A DNA stretch of 64,000 nucleotides from Pseudomonas deceptionensis (GTDB lineage: Bacteria; Pseudomonadota; Gammaproteobacteria; Pseudomonadales; Pseudomonadaceae): positions 3,059,501-3,123,500 of the forward strand of contig NZ_FNUD01000002.1 of assembly GCF_900106095.1 (NCBI RefSeq), given 5' to 3'. Made by a program: the position numbers and the translations under genes. How positions within the stretch are numbered: position 1 is the stretch's first letter; each line of letters begins with the position of its first letter. Below, piece after piece: positions 25,710 through 34,664 of this stretch. Under the pieces are notes generated by a model. That model saw nothing but the letters and a program-made list of their open reading frames with translations, was not told the DNA's origin and did no database searches.

Positions 25710-27344
25710 TTATTTGGGGTAGAGGGGCGGCAGGCTGCTCGGTTCGCTGCCCGCGTCCTGCTCGCGCTCGGCGGCAGGAATGCTGCGAATGGCTTTCCAC
25801 AGTTCCTCACCTTGCCAGTACTGGCCGGTTTCGCTGTAAAGCGCGCCGTTGAGTCCGTCCAGGGCGTCGGACAGCAATACAAAGCGCGCGGCCATGTCGG
25901 CCAGGGTTTCGGGTTGTTGCCGGGCCCAGGCATCGAGGGCCTGGCGCGTAGCCTGCGGGTCGTTGGCCAGGCAGGCGCGTTTAAGGTCGTCGAGCAAAGT
26001 GCGCGGGCTTGGACCGGTTTGCGCAGCACGCAAAATCGCCGGTTGCCAACGTGCGCGCCACCACAGGCCCAGGCTCGCCAGGGTGGTGAGGGCCAGGATC
26101 AGGGTGCTGAGCTGCCAGATCCACAGCGAGGACTCTTCGTTGAGTGCCGTCGGGGTGTTGCTGACGGGGGTGTCCACTGCCAGGTTCGGGTTGGTCGCTG
26201 CCAGCAGCGTGCGGGCGGGCAGGTAAGTGCGTTCCAGGTGGTCTTCATGGGTGTTCCACCACACCACTTCGACGGCGGGCAATTCGATCTGGCCGACCCG
26301 GGTCGGTACCAGCGCTTCACGTTCTTCGCGGCTGCCGATCAGGCCGTTTTCGGTGATCTGATTGCTCAGTTGCGGCAGGTCGGGGTAGCGCCGCAAACCG
26401 TTGACGTCAGTGGCGGGCAGTGGCGGCAGCTGGGCGCTGGACAGGCCTTCGGCCTTGAGGGTCAGGGTGCGGGTCAGTGACTCGCCGACCAGAGTATGGT
26501 CAGGCTCGGGGTTCCAGGTTTCGCTCATGCTCAGGCTGCGCGCAGGCAACCAGGGCGCATTGGGCGGGTATGCATCGGGCTTGGGCATGACGGTCAGCGG
26601 GACCTCGGACGAGGTCGCGTGCACCAGTTTTCCGGGTTTGGGCCCAAGCGGGGCAGGGGCTGTGGCTTGCTGGCTGTCGACCTGGGTGGCGCTGAAGGTT
26701 TGCGCCGGGATGATGAGCTCGCCACTGCGCTGCGGGTAGATGCCGTAGCGGCGTTCGATCACGCCGTGGCGCACGCCGTTGATCAGCTTTTCGTAGGTGC
26801 GGGACTCGCCCAGTTGCTCGACGATGGCGTCGTCGAGGTGCAAGGGGGTGAGGCTGCTGTCGTCGTAGAGCGCTACAGAATGGTAAATGCGCAGGGTCAG
26901 CAATGCCTGGGCCTGCACGTAGACGCTGGGCTGGTCGAGGGTGGCTTCGATAAACACCGGAGCCAGTTCGTTGTCGCTGGCCACGCTTTGAGTCACGTTG
27001 AGGTTGATCGGCTGGCTGTGATATTCGCCCACTTGCAGCGGCGGGATGATCACCGCGCCGGTCTGTTTGGGCTGCAGGGTGATGATCCAGCGGGTGGTGC
27101 CCTTGTTGTCATCGCTGATGCTGTTGAGCTGGTTGACCTGGCGCGTGCCGCGCACTTCAAACAGGCTGTCCAGGGGCGTCAGGTCGGGTTTGCCGAACAG
27201 CGTGACGTCGTCGGATTCAAGTGTCAGCTCGACGGTTTCGCCGGAGTTGAGTTGATCGCGGTCAACACTGGCGACCAGTCCCATGGCGTGGGCCGGCAAG
27301 GTCCAGCAACACAGCAGTAGAAGCAAAACGCAGAGGCGGTTCAT
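25710..27344 (-). CDS. BatD-like protein (oxygen-tolerance family)
   Basis: A 544-residue exported membrane protein: signal peptide (LCVLLLLLCCWTLPAHA), long beta-rich periplasmic part (SVDRDQLNSGETVELTLESDD is the usual BatD opening), a membrane span near residues 409-427 (LWIWQLSTLILALTTLASLGLWW) and a cytoplasmic tail. It is last in the moxR-DUF58-DUF4381-VWA-VWA/TPR-batD series. The family is linked to stress tolerance and envelope functions, but its biochemical role is not settled. Confidence 0.85.
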   Translation of the reverse strand: MNRLCVLLLLLCCWTLPAHAMGLVASVDRDQLNSGETVELTLESDDVTLFGKPDLTPLDSLFEVRGTRQVNQLNSISDDNKGTTRWIITLQPKQTGAVIIPPLQVGEYHSQPINLNVTQSVASDNELAPVFIEATLDQPSVYVQAQALLTLRIYHSVALYDDSSLTPLHLDDAIVEQLGESRTYEKLINGVRHGVIERRYGIYPQRSGELIIPAQTFSATQVDSQQATAPAPLGPKPGKLVHATSSEVPLTVMPKPDAYPPNAPWLPARSLSMSETWNPEPDHTLVGESLTRTLTLKAEGLSSAQLPPLPATDVNGLRRYPDLPQLSNQITENGLIGSREEREALVPTRVGQIELPAVEVVWWNTHEDHLERTYLPARTLLAATNPNLAVDTPVSNTPTALNEESSLWIWQLSTLILALTTLASLGLWWRARWQPAILRAAQTGPSPRTLLDDLKRACLANDPQATRQALDAWARQQPETLADMAARFVLLSDALDGLNGALYSETGQYWQGEELWKAIRSIPAAEREQDAGSEPSSLPPLYPK

Positions 27345-29074
27345 TTAGGCGAGTCCTGATGTAGCTGCTGTTCGTACCAGAATTTGCGTCGCAACAATTC
27401 GCTGGGGTTGTCGGGGATCTGTCTGAGCCATTGTTCCAGTGCCTGGCGCTGTTCTTCGCTGGTCTGGTTGGCAGCCGGCGCTGGCGGGCGAGTGCTCGGT
27501 TCATCACCCGGCTCACCGTTGGCGTTCGGCGGTGCGTCGGGGCTGGTCAGCTCGTCCGGTGGCGCCTCGGCGGTGGGCGTGGTGGCCGAGCTGTTTTCCT
27601 GATTGTGTGCCGTGGTGCTTGAGGCTCCCTGTGCGCTGCTGCTGAGCGGCGTTGGCTGCTCGGTGGGCGGCGGGTCGGGTTCGGTTGTTTTTTCGGGTTC
27701 GGCCTGGGCCTTGTTTTGCTCCAGCAGTTGCTCGACCAGGGCCTTGTTGTGCGCGGCAGCCTGCAGGTCGGGTTGCAGTTCGATCGCCTGTTCATAGGCA
27801 TCGATGGCCGCGTCCAGCTCACCGTTCATGGCCAGCGCATTGCCGCGATTATAGTGCGCGTCGGCGCTGTTGACCTCGGCAAAGCGTTGGGCTGCGCCGG
27901 CATAGTCACCGGCCTCATACAACGCCAGGCCCTTCCACATCGGGTCGCTGAAGCGCTCGACGGCCTGCAGCGGTTTTTTTTGCTCCAGCAGCCGCTGGCC
28001 CTGTTGGTCCGGGCGCAGCCACAGGTCGGTGAAGCTCATGGCATAGCTTGGCTGGGGCGCGAGCATGAACAGCAAGGGCAGGCAAAACAGCCAGCCGCGG
28101 CGACCGGCACAGGCCACCAGCAGCAGAAGTGGCAGCAACAGCCAGTAGCCCTGGTCGGCCCAGGAATCCAGGCGCAGGGTTTCACCGTTGTCGCGCATAT
28201 TTCGAGGGCCATCGAGCAGGCCCAGGCCGCGCAGGTCGTTGTCATCCATGCGGGCCTGGCGATAGCGGCCGTCCGCGTCCAGGGCAAATGCCCGCAGGCT
28301 GGGGCTGTCGAGGCGTGGCAGAAGGATGGCGCCCTGGTCGTCCTTGAGGAATTGCCCGTTTTCGTCCACCACCGGTGCGCCTTCGCGACTGCCGATACCC
28401 AGTATCAGCAACTGCGGGGAGCGGCCGTTCAACGTCTGGCGGATGCCGTCCCGCTCCTGCTCGCTGAGGGCCGAGGTGATGAGCAGCAAGCGGCCCTGGC
28501 CCAATTCGCCCTGATCCAGCAGTTTGAGGGCCCTGGCAACCGCCAGGTCGGCCCGATGCCCGGGTTGCGGCATGATGGACGGCTTGAGGGCCTCAAGCAG
28601 GTTGCGGCTGGTGGCGAAGTCATCGGACAGCGGCACCAAGGTGTGAGCACTGCCGGCGTAGACGATCACGGCGGTCTGGGCGTCCATGCGGTTTTGCAGC
28701 AGGTCGTAGATTTTGCGCCGCGCCTGTTCCAGCCGGTTGGGCGAGCTGTCGGTGGCGAGCATCTCGGGGGTCAGTTCGAGCATGATCACCAGCGGGTCGG
28801 CAGGTTTTTGCGTGGACTGTTCGACCCTTTGCCAGCTGGGCCCGAGCAACGCCAGCAGGGCCAACAGCCAGCCGAGGCCGAGGGCGATCCACGGCAACTT
28901 GCTGTTGCGGCCATTGCCACCGCTGAGCAGGACGCGATGAAAGGCGACCGGCAGGATCATCTGCCAGCGGCCTGCGCGTTTTTCCCGGTGCCAGCGTTTC
29001 CACAGCAGCCAGCCGAGCAGCGGCAGGATCAGCAGCCATTCGGGGCGGAACCAGTGCGGCCAGAGCGCGCTCAT
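27341..29074 (-). CDS. VWA-TPR membrane protein (BatB/BatC-like)
   Basis: A 577-residue protein: an N-terminal membrane pair, a VWA domain (about 90-280), a further membrane span, then TPR repeats (FAEVNSADAHYNRGNALAMNGELDAAIDAYEQAIELQPDLQAAA) and a long Pro/Glu/Ser-rich low-complexity tail. It combines BatB and BatC in one chain, as commonly seen in gammaproteobacteria. The metal site that normally reads DxSxS appears as ELTPEM, so metal binding is doubtful. The start overlaps the upstream VWA gene by four bases. Confidence 0.85.
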   Translation of the reverse strand: MSALWPHWFRPEWLLILPLLGWLLWKRWHREKRAGRWQMILPVAFHRVLLSGGNGRNSKLPWIALGLGWLLALLALLGPSWQRVEQSTQKPADPLVIMLELTPEMLATDSSPNRLEQARRKIYDLLQNRMDAQTAVIVYAGSAHTLVPLSDDFATSRNLLEALKPSIMPQPGHRADLAVARALKLLDQGELGQGRLLLITSALSEQERDGIRQTLNGRSPQLLILGIGSREGAPVVDENGQFLKDDQGAILLPRLDSPSLRAFALDADGRYRQARMDDNDLRGLGLLDGPRNMRDNGETLRLDSWADQGYWLLLPLLLLVACAGRRGWLFCLPLLFMLAPQPSYAMSFTDLWLRPDQQGQRLLEQKKPLQAVERFSDPMWKGLALYEAGDYAGAAQRFAEVNSADAHYNRGNALAMNGELDAAIDAYEQAIELQPDLQAAAHNKALVEQLLEQNKAQAEPEKTTEPDPPPTEQPTPLSSSAQGASSTTAHNQENSSATTPTAEAPPDELTSPDAPPNANGEPGDEPSTRPPAPAANQTSEEQRQALEQWLRQIPDNPSELLRRKFWYEQQLHQDSPK

Positions 29075-30147
29075 CGGCGCCTCCGCAGGCGCAGGCGCTT
29101 GAGGCGCGCGCGCCAGTCAGGATGTTGCTGCAGAAAACGCTCCTTGCTCAGCCAGCGTTGCACGGGGCTGTTGGGCCATAGTTCACGGATTACCAGCAGC
29201 ACGCTCAGCAGCAGGGCCGCTGCCAGTGGCCAGCTGTAGAGCGACTGCGCCGGGCGGGCCTGGGTGGGTTGCTGAGCCACGGGTTCAAGCTGGTCGAGGG
29301 TGTCCTTGATGGTCGCCAGTTCGCCGCCATCGCGGGCGCGGAAGTATTGGCCACCGGTGATTTTGGCGATCTCTTCGAGCGCCGGCTCATCGAGGTCGAC
29401 CCCCGGATTGATGGTGAACATGCCCTTGCTGCTGCTTTCTTGTGGATCGGCGCCAATGCCGATCGGGTAAATTTTTACCCCTTCCTCGGCAGCCAGGCGT
29501 GCAGCGGTCAGCGGGTCGATCTGGCCTCCGTTGTTGGCACCGTCGGTGATCAGGATCAACACCCGGCTCTGTGCCGGGCGCTGGCGCAAGCGTTTGAGGG
29601 CCAGGCCGATGGCGTCGCCGATGGCGGTGTTTTTACCGGCGATGCCGATGCGTGCTTCGTCAAGCCAGGTATGGACGGTGTGACGGTCGAAGGTCAGGGG
29701 CGCCTGCAGGTAAGCCTGGCTGCCGAACAGAATCAGCCCCACGCGGTCGCCTTCACGTTTTTCCAGGAAGTCCCCCAGCAGGCTTTTGACCAGGTCCAGG
29801 CGGGTGACGTCTTCGCCTTGCCATTGCATATCGGGGTAGTCCATCGACCCGGAGACATCCACAGCCACCAGCAGGTCACGGCCGCTGGCGGCGATGGGCA
29901 GCGGTTCGCCCAGCCATTGCGGGCGGGCGGCGGCCGTCAGCAGCAACAGCCACAACAGCACATAGGGCGTTTGCTGGCGCCAGGAGGGCAGCGTTGCGCG
30001 TGCCTTGCGCCGGGAGAGTTCTTCCAGGTCGCTCAAAAAGCTGACTTGCAACGCCGCCTCGCCGCTGTCGGCGGCAGGCAGCAGGCGGCGCATCAGCCAG
30101 GGCAGAGGCAGCAGGGCGAAGAGCCACGGCCAGGCAAATTCAAACAT
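29071..30147 (-). CDS. VWA domain membrane protein (BatA-like)
   Basis: A 358-residue protein with N-terminal (FEFAWPWLFALLPLPWL) and C-terminal membrane segments around a VWA domain with an intact MIDAS motif, VAVDVSGSMDY, and the conserved ILITDGANN. I use the ATG at 30147, which overlaps the DUF4381 stop by eight bases; the frame is open further upstream but lies inside that gene. It likely forms a membrane complex with the neighbouring VWA-TPR protein. Confidence 0.88.
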   Translation of the reverse strand: MFEFAWPWLFALLPLPWLMRRLLPAADSGEAALQVSFLSDLEELSRRKARATLPSWRQQTPYVLLWLLLLTAAARPQWLGEPLPIAASGRDLLVAVDVSGSMDYPDMQWQGEDVTRLDLVKSLLGDFLEKREGDRVGLILFGSQAYLQAPLTFDRHTVHTWLDEARIGIAGKNTAIGDAIGLALKRLRQRPAQSRVLILITDGANNGGQIDPLTAARLAAEEGVKIYPIGIGADPQESSSKGMFTINPGVDLDEPALEEIAKITGGQYFRARDGGELATIKDTLDQLEPVAQQPTQARPAQSLYSWPLAAALLLSVLLVIRELWPNSPVQRWLSKERFLQQHPDWRARLKRLRLRRRR

Positions 30148-30634
30148 GTTTGCGAATCCAGGTTTCAACCGCCTGATTGAGCCCGGCGATGGCTTTGTCA
30201 TCAAGCTTGCATTCGGGCTTGTAGGCGCCCTCGACCAGCACCATCCAGCGTGTCAGGCCGGCAGCCGGGCAGCGGTTGTCGAGGAACGCCAGCCATTTGC
30301 GGCCATTGAGGGTATGGCTCTGGCTGTAGGGGTAGTGGTTGCGGCACAGGCGTTTGAGCAGGCCGTTGAGTTGTTGCAGCCAGGCACCGGCGGGTGCGCC
30401 GTCGTAGGGCTTGGGAAAGCGTGCCAGTTCTTCCAGGGCCGCCAGCCGGACCGGGTCCAGGGGTTGCTCGGCCCGGCGCGGCAGGCGTTTGGCGGGCAGA
30501 TAGCGACGCAGCCACCACAGGCCCCAACCGAGCAGGGGAAGCACAATCAGCAGCAGCCACCAGCCCGGCGCTGGCGGCCAAAGACCAATCGGCGCAGGCG
30601 GGATCAGGGGTTGCAGCTGTTCAAGTTCTTTCAT
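30140..30634 (-). CDS. DUF4381 domain-containing membrane protein
   Basis: A 164-residue protein with one membrane segment (PAPGWWLLLIVLPLLGWGLWWLRRY) near the N-terminus and a cytoplasmic helical domain ending in GLNQAVETWIRKH. This is the DUF4381 family found only beside MoxR, DUF58 and VWA genes. It overlaps both neighbours. Confidence 0.85.
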   Translation of the reverse strand: MKELEQLQPLIPPAPIGLWPPAPGWWLLLIVLPLLGWGLWWLRRYLPAKRLPRRAEQPLDPVRLAALEELARFPKPYDGAPAGAWLQQLNGLLKRLCRNHYPYSQSHTLNGRKWLAFLDNRCPAAGLTRWMVLVEGAYKPECKLDDKAIAGLNQAVETWIRKHV

Positions 30635-31575
30635 AGGGCTTTGCCGGGGCGTTTGGCGTTCAGGTATTCACGCAGTTGTTCGACCATTTCACTTTGGGTG
30701 CTGAGCGGCATCAGCATGACCCGCAGTTTTTGCGCCAGCAGTTCCCAGCGGGCGATGCGGGCCTCGCCCTGGGCACGGTACGCCTGGCGCAGATCGTAAT
30801 TGAGCGTGTCGAGCTCAAGCTGGGCGCCGCGTTCGGCAAAGCGCAACAACCCGGCAGCGGGCAGGGCGTGGTCCAGGGGATCGGACAGCGGCAGCAGCAT
30901 CAGATCGCAATGGCGCGCCAGCAGGCTCAGCTGCTGCTCGGCAGCGTCGGTGAGTGCCCGCTCATCGCAGATCACGATCACCAGGCTCCCGGGGCGCAGC
31001 ACTTCACGGGCACGGATCAGGGCCATGCCCAGGGCGTCGCGGTCCGATTGCACTTCGGTGTGCAGCGATTGATTGACCCGCACCAGGCGGTTGAGCAGTT
31101 GCAGCAGGCTCTGTTTACTGCGCCGGGGTTTGATTTCGTAGTGTTCGTGGTCGCCAAACACCAGCCCGCCGACGCGGTCGTTATGGCCCAGCGCGGCCCA
31201 GCCGATGAGGCTGGCAGCCTGGGCGGCCAGCACCGACTTGAACATCAGCCCCGAGCCGAAAAACAGTCGCCGGCTTTGTTCGGCGAGGATGAAAATCGGC
31301 CGCTCGCGTTCCTCATGGAACATTTTGGTGTGGGGTTCCTGGGTGCGAGCCGTGACGCGCCAGTCGATGGTGCGCACATCGTCCCCGGCCTGGTACACCC
31401 GCACCTGGTCGAAGTCGACCCCGCGCCCGCGCAGTTTTGAGTGATGCAGCCCCACCAGCGGGCTGCGCTGGCTGGGGGAGGCGAACAGTTGCACTTCGCG
31501 CACCCGATGCCGCATTTCGATCAGCTCGGCGAGGGTGACGCGGATGCCGGGTTCGGCGGGCAGGGGGCTGTTCAT
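30631..31575 (-). CDS. DUF58 domain-containing protein
   Basis: A 314-residue soluble protein with the DUF58 core (RGRGVDFDQVRVYQAGDDVRTIDWRVTART) and a C-terminal VWA-like fold. It follows the moxR-like gene by three bases; the MoxR ATPase and DUF58 protein are thought to cooperate in assembling or activating metal-dependent VWA partners. Confidence 0.88.
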   Translation of the reverse strand: MNSPLPAEPGIRVTLAELIEMRHRVREVQLFASPSQRSPLVGLHHSKLRGRGVDFDQVRVYQAGDDVRTIDWRVTARTQEPHTKMFHEERERPIFILAEQSRRLFFGSGLMFKSVLAAQAASLIGWAALGHNDRVGGLVFGDHEHYEIKPRRSKQSLLQLLNRLVRVNQSLHTEVQSDRDALGMALIRAREVLRPGSLVIVICDERALTDAAEQQLSLLARHCDLMLLPLSDPLDHALPAAGLLRFAERGAQLELDTLNYDLRQAYRAQGEARIARWELLAQKLRVMLMPLSTQSEMVEQLREYLNAKRPGKAL

Positions 31576-31578
31576 CGG

Positions 31579-32538
31579 TCAGGCAACGGCAACGACGTCG
31601 AGGATGCGCTGTACCACGCGGTCCTGATCGATACCGGCGGCTTCGGCTTCAAACGACAGAATGATGCGATGACGCAGCACGTCAAACAGCACGGCCTGGA
31701 TGTCTTCGGGGCTGACGAAGTCGCGTCCGGCCAGCCAGGCATGGGCCCGCGCGCAGCGATCCAGGGCAATCGACCCGCGGGGGCTGGCGCCGTAGGCGAT
31801 CCAGTCGGCCATTTCGGGGTCGAACTTGCCCGGGGTGCGGGTGGCCATCACCAGTTGCACCAGGTATTCCTCCACGGCATCGGCCATGTACAGACCGAGG
31901 ATTTCCTTGCGTGCGGCGAAGATGGCTTGCTGGCTGACCCGGCGCTCGGGCTTGGTTTCGCCGTTGAGGGCTTCACCACGGGCCTGTTGCAGGATACGGC
32001 GCTCTACGGCGGCATCCGGGAAACCGATTTTGACGTGCATCAGGAAACGGTCGAGCTGGGCTTCTGGCAGCGGGTAGGTGCCTTCCTGCTCGATGGGGTT
32101 TTGCGTGGCCATCACCAGAAACAGCGGCGACAGCTCGTAGGTGCTGCGCCCGACGCTGACCTGACGCTCGGCCATGGCTTCGAGCAGGGCCGACTGTACC
32201 TTGGCCGGGGCGCGGTTGATTTCATCCGCCAGCACCAGGTTGTGAAAAATCGGGCCTTGCTGGAACACGAAACTGCCGGTTTCCGGGCGATAGATCTCGG
32301 TGCCGGTGATGTCGGCGGGCAGCAGGTCGGGGGTGAACTGGATTCGATGGAATTGCGCTTCAATGCCCTCAGCCAGCTCTTTGATCGCCTTGGTCTTGGC
32401 CAGACCGGGCGCACCTTCGACCAGCATGTGGCCGTCAGCCAACAGTGCGATCAGCAGACGGTCAATCAACTTTTCCTGACCGAGAATCTGGGTTGAAAGA
32501 AAGGTTCGCAGCGCAAGCAGCGCTTCACGATGTTCCAT
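31579..32538 (-). CDS. MoxR-family AAA+ ATPase
   Basis: A 319-residue AAA+ ATPase with Walker A GAPGLAKTK, Walker B LVLADEINRAPAKVQSALLEAM and sensor 1 (ATQNPIEQEGTYPLPEAQLDRF). It is the first gene of the six-gene Bat-type operon and probably acts as a chaperone for the VWA proteins. I start at the ATG at 32538; the open frame reaches 32574 only through a TTG. Confidence 0.92.
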   Translation of the reverse strand: MEHREALLALRTFLSTQILGQEKLIDRLLIALLADGHMLVEGAPGLAKTKAIKELAEGIEAQFHRIQFTPDLLPADITGTEIYRPETGSFVFQQGPIFHNLVLADEINRAPAKVQSALLEAMAERQVSVGRSTYELSPLFLVMATQNPIEQEGTYPLPEAQLDRFLMHVKIGFPDAAVERRILQQARGEALNGETKPERRVSQQAIFAARKEILGLYMADAVEEYLVQLVMATRTPGKFDPEMADWIAYGASPRGSIALDRCARAHAWLAGRDFVSPEDIQAVLFDVLRHRIILSFEAEAAGIDQDRVVQRILDVVAVA

Positions 32539-32884
32539 CGATGACTGTTCCTGAAAAGGACACCAACGGCGCAAGAATTACGCCGGGGCTGGGGGCGTTA
32601 CTTTAATCCATTGCGGGCGCTACGGACTAATGGCGGTGGGGCTTTTTGTAGGAAAAATCTTAAATCTTCAGGATTGTTGAGAATGACACTCATCTGTGCG
32701 TGATTCTTGTAGCCGCTGAGGAGCGAAGCGAGGCTGCGATCGGCTGCGCAGCAGTCGTAAATCCGGGCAGCCCGATAGTTCAGATACACCGCGGCTATCG
32801 GATTTGCGACCGCTTCGCGCTCGATCGCAGCCTCGCTTCGCTCTTCAGCGGCAACAGGGTTAATAGAGTTAAAGAGTTAAAGGG
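32539..32884. other. Intergenic region with a REP-type palindrome
   Basis: This 346-base region contains the promoter side of the Bat operon and the inverted repeat described at 32709-32853. No gene is visible. Confidence 0.6.
32709..32853. repeat. Inverted pair of REP-like elements
   Basis: The arms start GTAGCCGCTGAGGAGCGAAG (32709 onward) and end as the near-perfect reverse complement at 32822-32853 (CGATCGCAGCCTCGCTTCGC...), with one mismatch over 30 bases. The spacer also holds GGATTT/AAATCC arms. This is a typical Pseudomonas REP doublet. Confidence 0.8.
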
Positions 32885-33631
32885 TTATAGGCCATAAAAG
32901 CTGTGGGCATTGTGCCATAGGGCCTTGTGTGCGCCGTCTTCGCCCAGAGCGTCGACCAGCAGGGTGATGTCGTTGTTGTCAAATGCACGGGGCGCACGGG
33001 TGGAGGGCAGGTCCGTGCCAAACATCAGCGCGTGGGGGTTGGCACTGTGGATCTGTTGCAGCACCTGCGGCACGGCAAAATCGACCCGGCCAAAGCCGCA
33101 CGCCTTGATCCGTACGCCGTGCTCAGCCAGGCGCAACAGGCTGGGCAGGCCTTCGTGGCTTAATCCCAGATGATCGATGCTCAATGCTGGCAAGCGTCGC
33201 AGGCGGGCTTCAATACCGGCCAGCTCGCGAGAATCGATGTACAGCTCCGAATGCCAGCCGACTTGCTCATGCACGCGCACAGCCAATGATTCGAGCTGGT
33301 CGAGTTGCTCTGATCCACCGCGCTTGAGGTTGAAGCGCAGGGCGCGCACGCCGTGCTGGTGCAAGCTGTGCAGTTCTGCATCAGTAACGCTGGCCGCAAG
33401 TTGAGTGACGCCCACAAAGCCCGGCCCCAGACGCTTTAACGCAGCAATCAGGTAAGTCTGATCAAACCCCTGAAAGGAACCCGAAACCACGGCGCCGCCG
33501 ACGATGCCCAATGGTTCTGCTCGCGACAGGTAGTCATCGACACTGAAAAAATCAGGCAGATAGCCGTTGTTGGGTATCAACGGGTAAGCGCGGTCAATGA
33601 TGTGGCAGTGAGCGTCGAAGATCGGTGGCAT
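32885..33631 (-). CDS. Amidohydrolase-family (TIM-barrel) hydrolase
   Basis: A 248-residue metal-dependent hydrolase of the amidohydrolase_2 type. It begins MPPIFDAHCHIID, where HCH gives the first metal ligands, and ends with MFGTDLPSTRAP, holding the conserved aspartate. The frame continues upstream into the REP pair at 33661-33748, so the ATG at 33631 is the sound start. Substrates in this family are lactones or carboxylated aromatics; I cannot tell which here. Confidence 0.8.
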   Translation of the reverse strand: MPPIFDAHCHIIDRAYPLIPNNGYLPDFFSVDDYLSRAEPLGIVGGAVVSGSFQGFDQTYLIAALKRLGPGFVGVTQLAASVTDAELHSLHQHGVRALRFNLKRGGSEQLDQLESLAVRVHEQVGWHSELYIDSRELAGIEARLRRLPALSIDHLGLSHEGLPSLLRLAEHGVRIKACGFGRVDFAVPQVLQQIHSANPHALMFGTDLPSTRAPRAFDNNDITLLVDALGEDGAHKALWHNAHSFYGL

Positions 33632-33660
33632 GTTGGTGAACTCTGGTGGAAGTGCATAAC

Positions 33661-33748
33661 TGTGGGAGCGAGCCTGCTCGCGATGCAGGCGACGTGGTCT
33701 GCCTGGCCCACCGCACTGATACCATCGCGAGCAGGCTCGTTCCCACAC
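33661..33748. repeat. Inverted pair of REP elements
   Basis: TGTGGGAGCGAGCCTGCTCG at 33661-33680, continuing into CGATG, is matched by its near-perfect reverse complement at 33723-33747 (CATCGCGAGCAGGCTCG, then TTCCCACA). This is one of the best-known P. fluorescens-group REP sequences. It is unrelated in sequence to the repeat at 32709-32853. Confidence 0.9.
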
Positions 33749-33786
33749 TGTGGACTGCCCTGCAAGGTTCTCTTGCTCAGTGAGGG

Positions 33787-34143
33787 TTATTTCAATTCGC
33801 TGATGTAGGTGCCGGTGCCTTTAAGGATGTTTTGCAGGGTTTCTTCGACTTCGGCCAGGTCGGCAGCCGCCGTGTTGTGGCTGATTTCCAGAACGTCGTC
33901 GCCTTTCAATACATCGGTATCGCCCGCGCCGATTTCGATCAGCAGGCGGGTAGGGCTCAGGGTGACTTTGATCCCGTCCAGCGTCGAAGGCTCGTCGTCG
34001 AGGGTGATTTCCAGCTCGTCTTCGTCAGGGTAGCGGGTCATCAGGAACATCTCGCCCTGATCCGTGTGGCAGCACAGCATGGCCATGTTGTCTTCTTCGT
34101 CATCACACGGGTTGGCAAGCAGGTGGTCGGTGGTCATTTGCAT
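33787..34143 (-). CDS. Conserved acidic protein of unknown function
   Basis: A 118-residue very acidic protein (many Asp/Glu, for example DDEEDN and DEDELEITLDDE) without signal peptide or membrane span. I do not recognise a family. The ATG at 34143 has AGGAAT upstream; the frame is open beyond it. It is divergent from gdhB. Confidence 0.6.
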   Translation of the reverse strand: MQMTTDHLLANPCDDEEDNMAMLCCHTDQGEMFLMTRYPDEDELEITLDDEPSTLDGIKVTLSPTRLLIEIGAGDTDVLKGDDVLEISHNTAAADLAEVEETLQNILKGTGTYISELK

Positions 34144-34664
34144 GGGAAATTCCTGGCGCTCTGGGCGCGGATAGGTCGAACAGGGGGCCGATTTTGCCAG
34201 CATGAACCGGTTTGTGCAGATTTGAATGCAGTTCATGGCAAATGGCTGCTAAGGATTTGCAGGTCATATCCGATGCCATCTACAGAAAATAAGGCGTTTT
34301 TATGAAGATTTATTGCCCGCAAATGCTAGGGTTATTCACTATCAGGCCCTTAGGTTACGTCCCTATGACCGAATATGTCGCCGCACCGTAAGCAGGCCGG
34401 GCGGCTCAATCGTTAAGCTGCGCGGTGATAGTTATCTCTAAAGGCACAGCCTGTTTATCCGGCAGTCGTTTTTGTAGATACCCATCCTGGAACGTGAATG
34501 TGACCCTTGGGTCACGGCCAGCTTCACCTCCCTGTCATGTTGCGCTTTCAAGGTGAATGGCCAAGGTGAATGCCGAGGCAGGCCCTGCACAGCATAGACA
34601 GCTCCCCACGCGGGAATAACACGCGACGCTTCTCTCAATAACAAGCCCAAGCGGAGTACCACAG
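34144..34664. other. Long leader/promoter region of gdhB
   Basis: This 521-base region has no convincing gene. It holds the palindrome at 34500-34515 and a direct repeat AAGGTGAATG (34550-34559 and 34563-34572). It probably carries the gdhB promoter and the divergent promoter of the acidic protein gene. Confidence 0.6.
34500..34515. promoter_or_regulatory. Candidate operator upstream of gdhB
   Basis: GTGACCCTTGGGTCAC is a perfect 16-bp palindrome 149 bases before the gdhB start. It looks like a dimeric regulator site. Confidence 0.5.

Noticed and set aside
32600..33750. Possible CRISPR array suggested by repeated palindromes.
   Set aside because: There are only two inverted pairs of different sequence and no regular spacers; they are REP elements.
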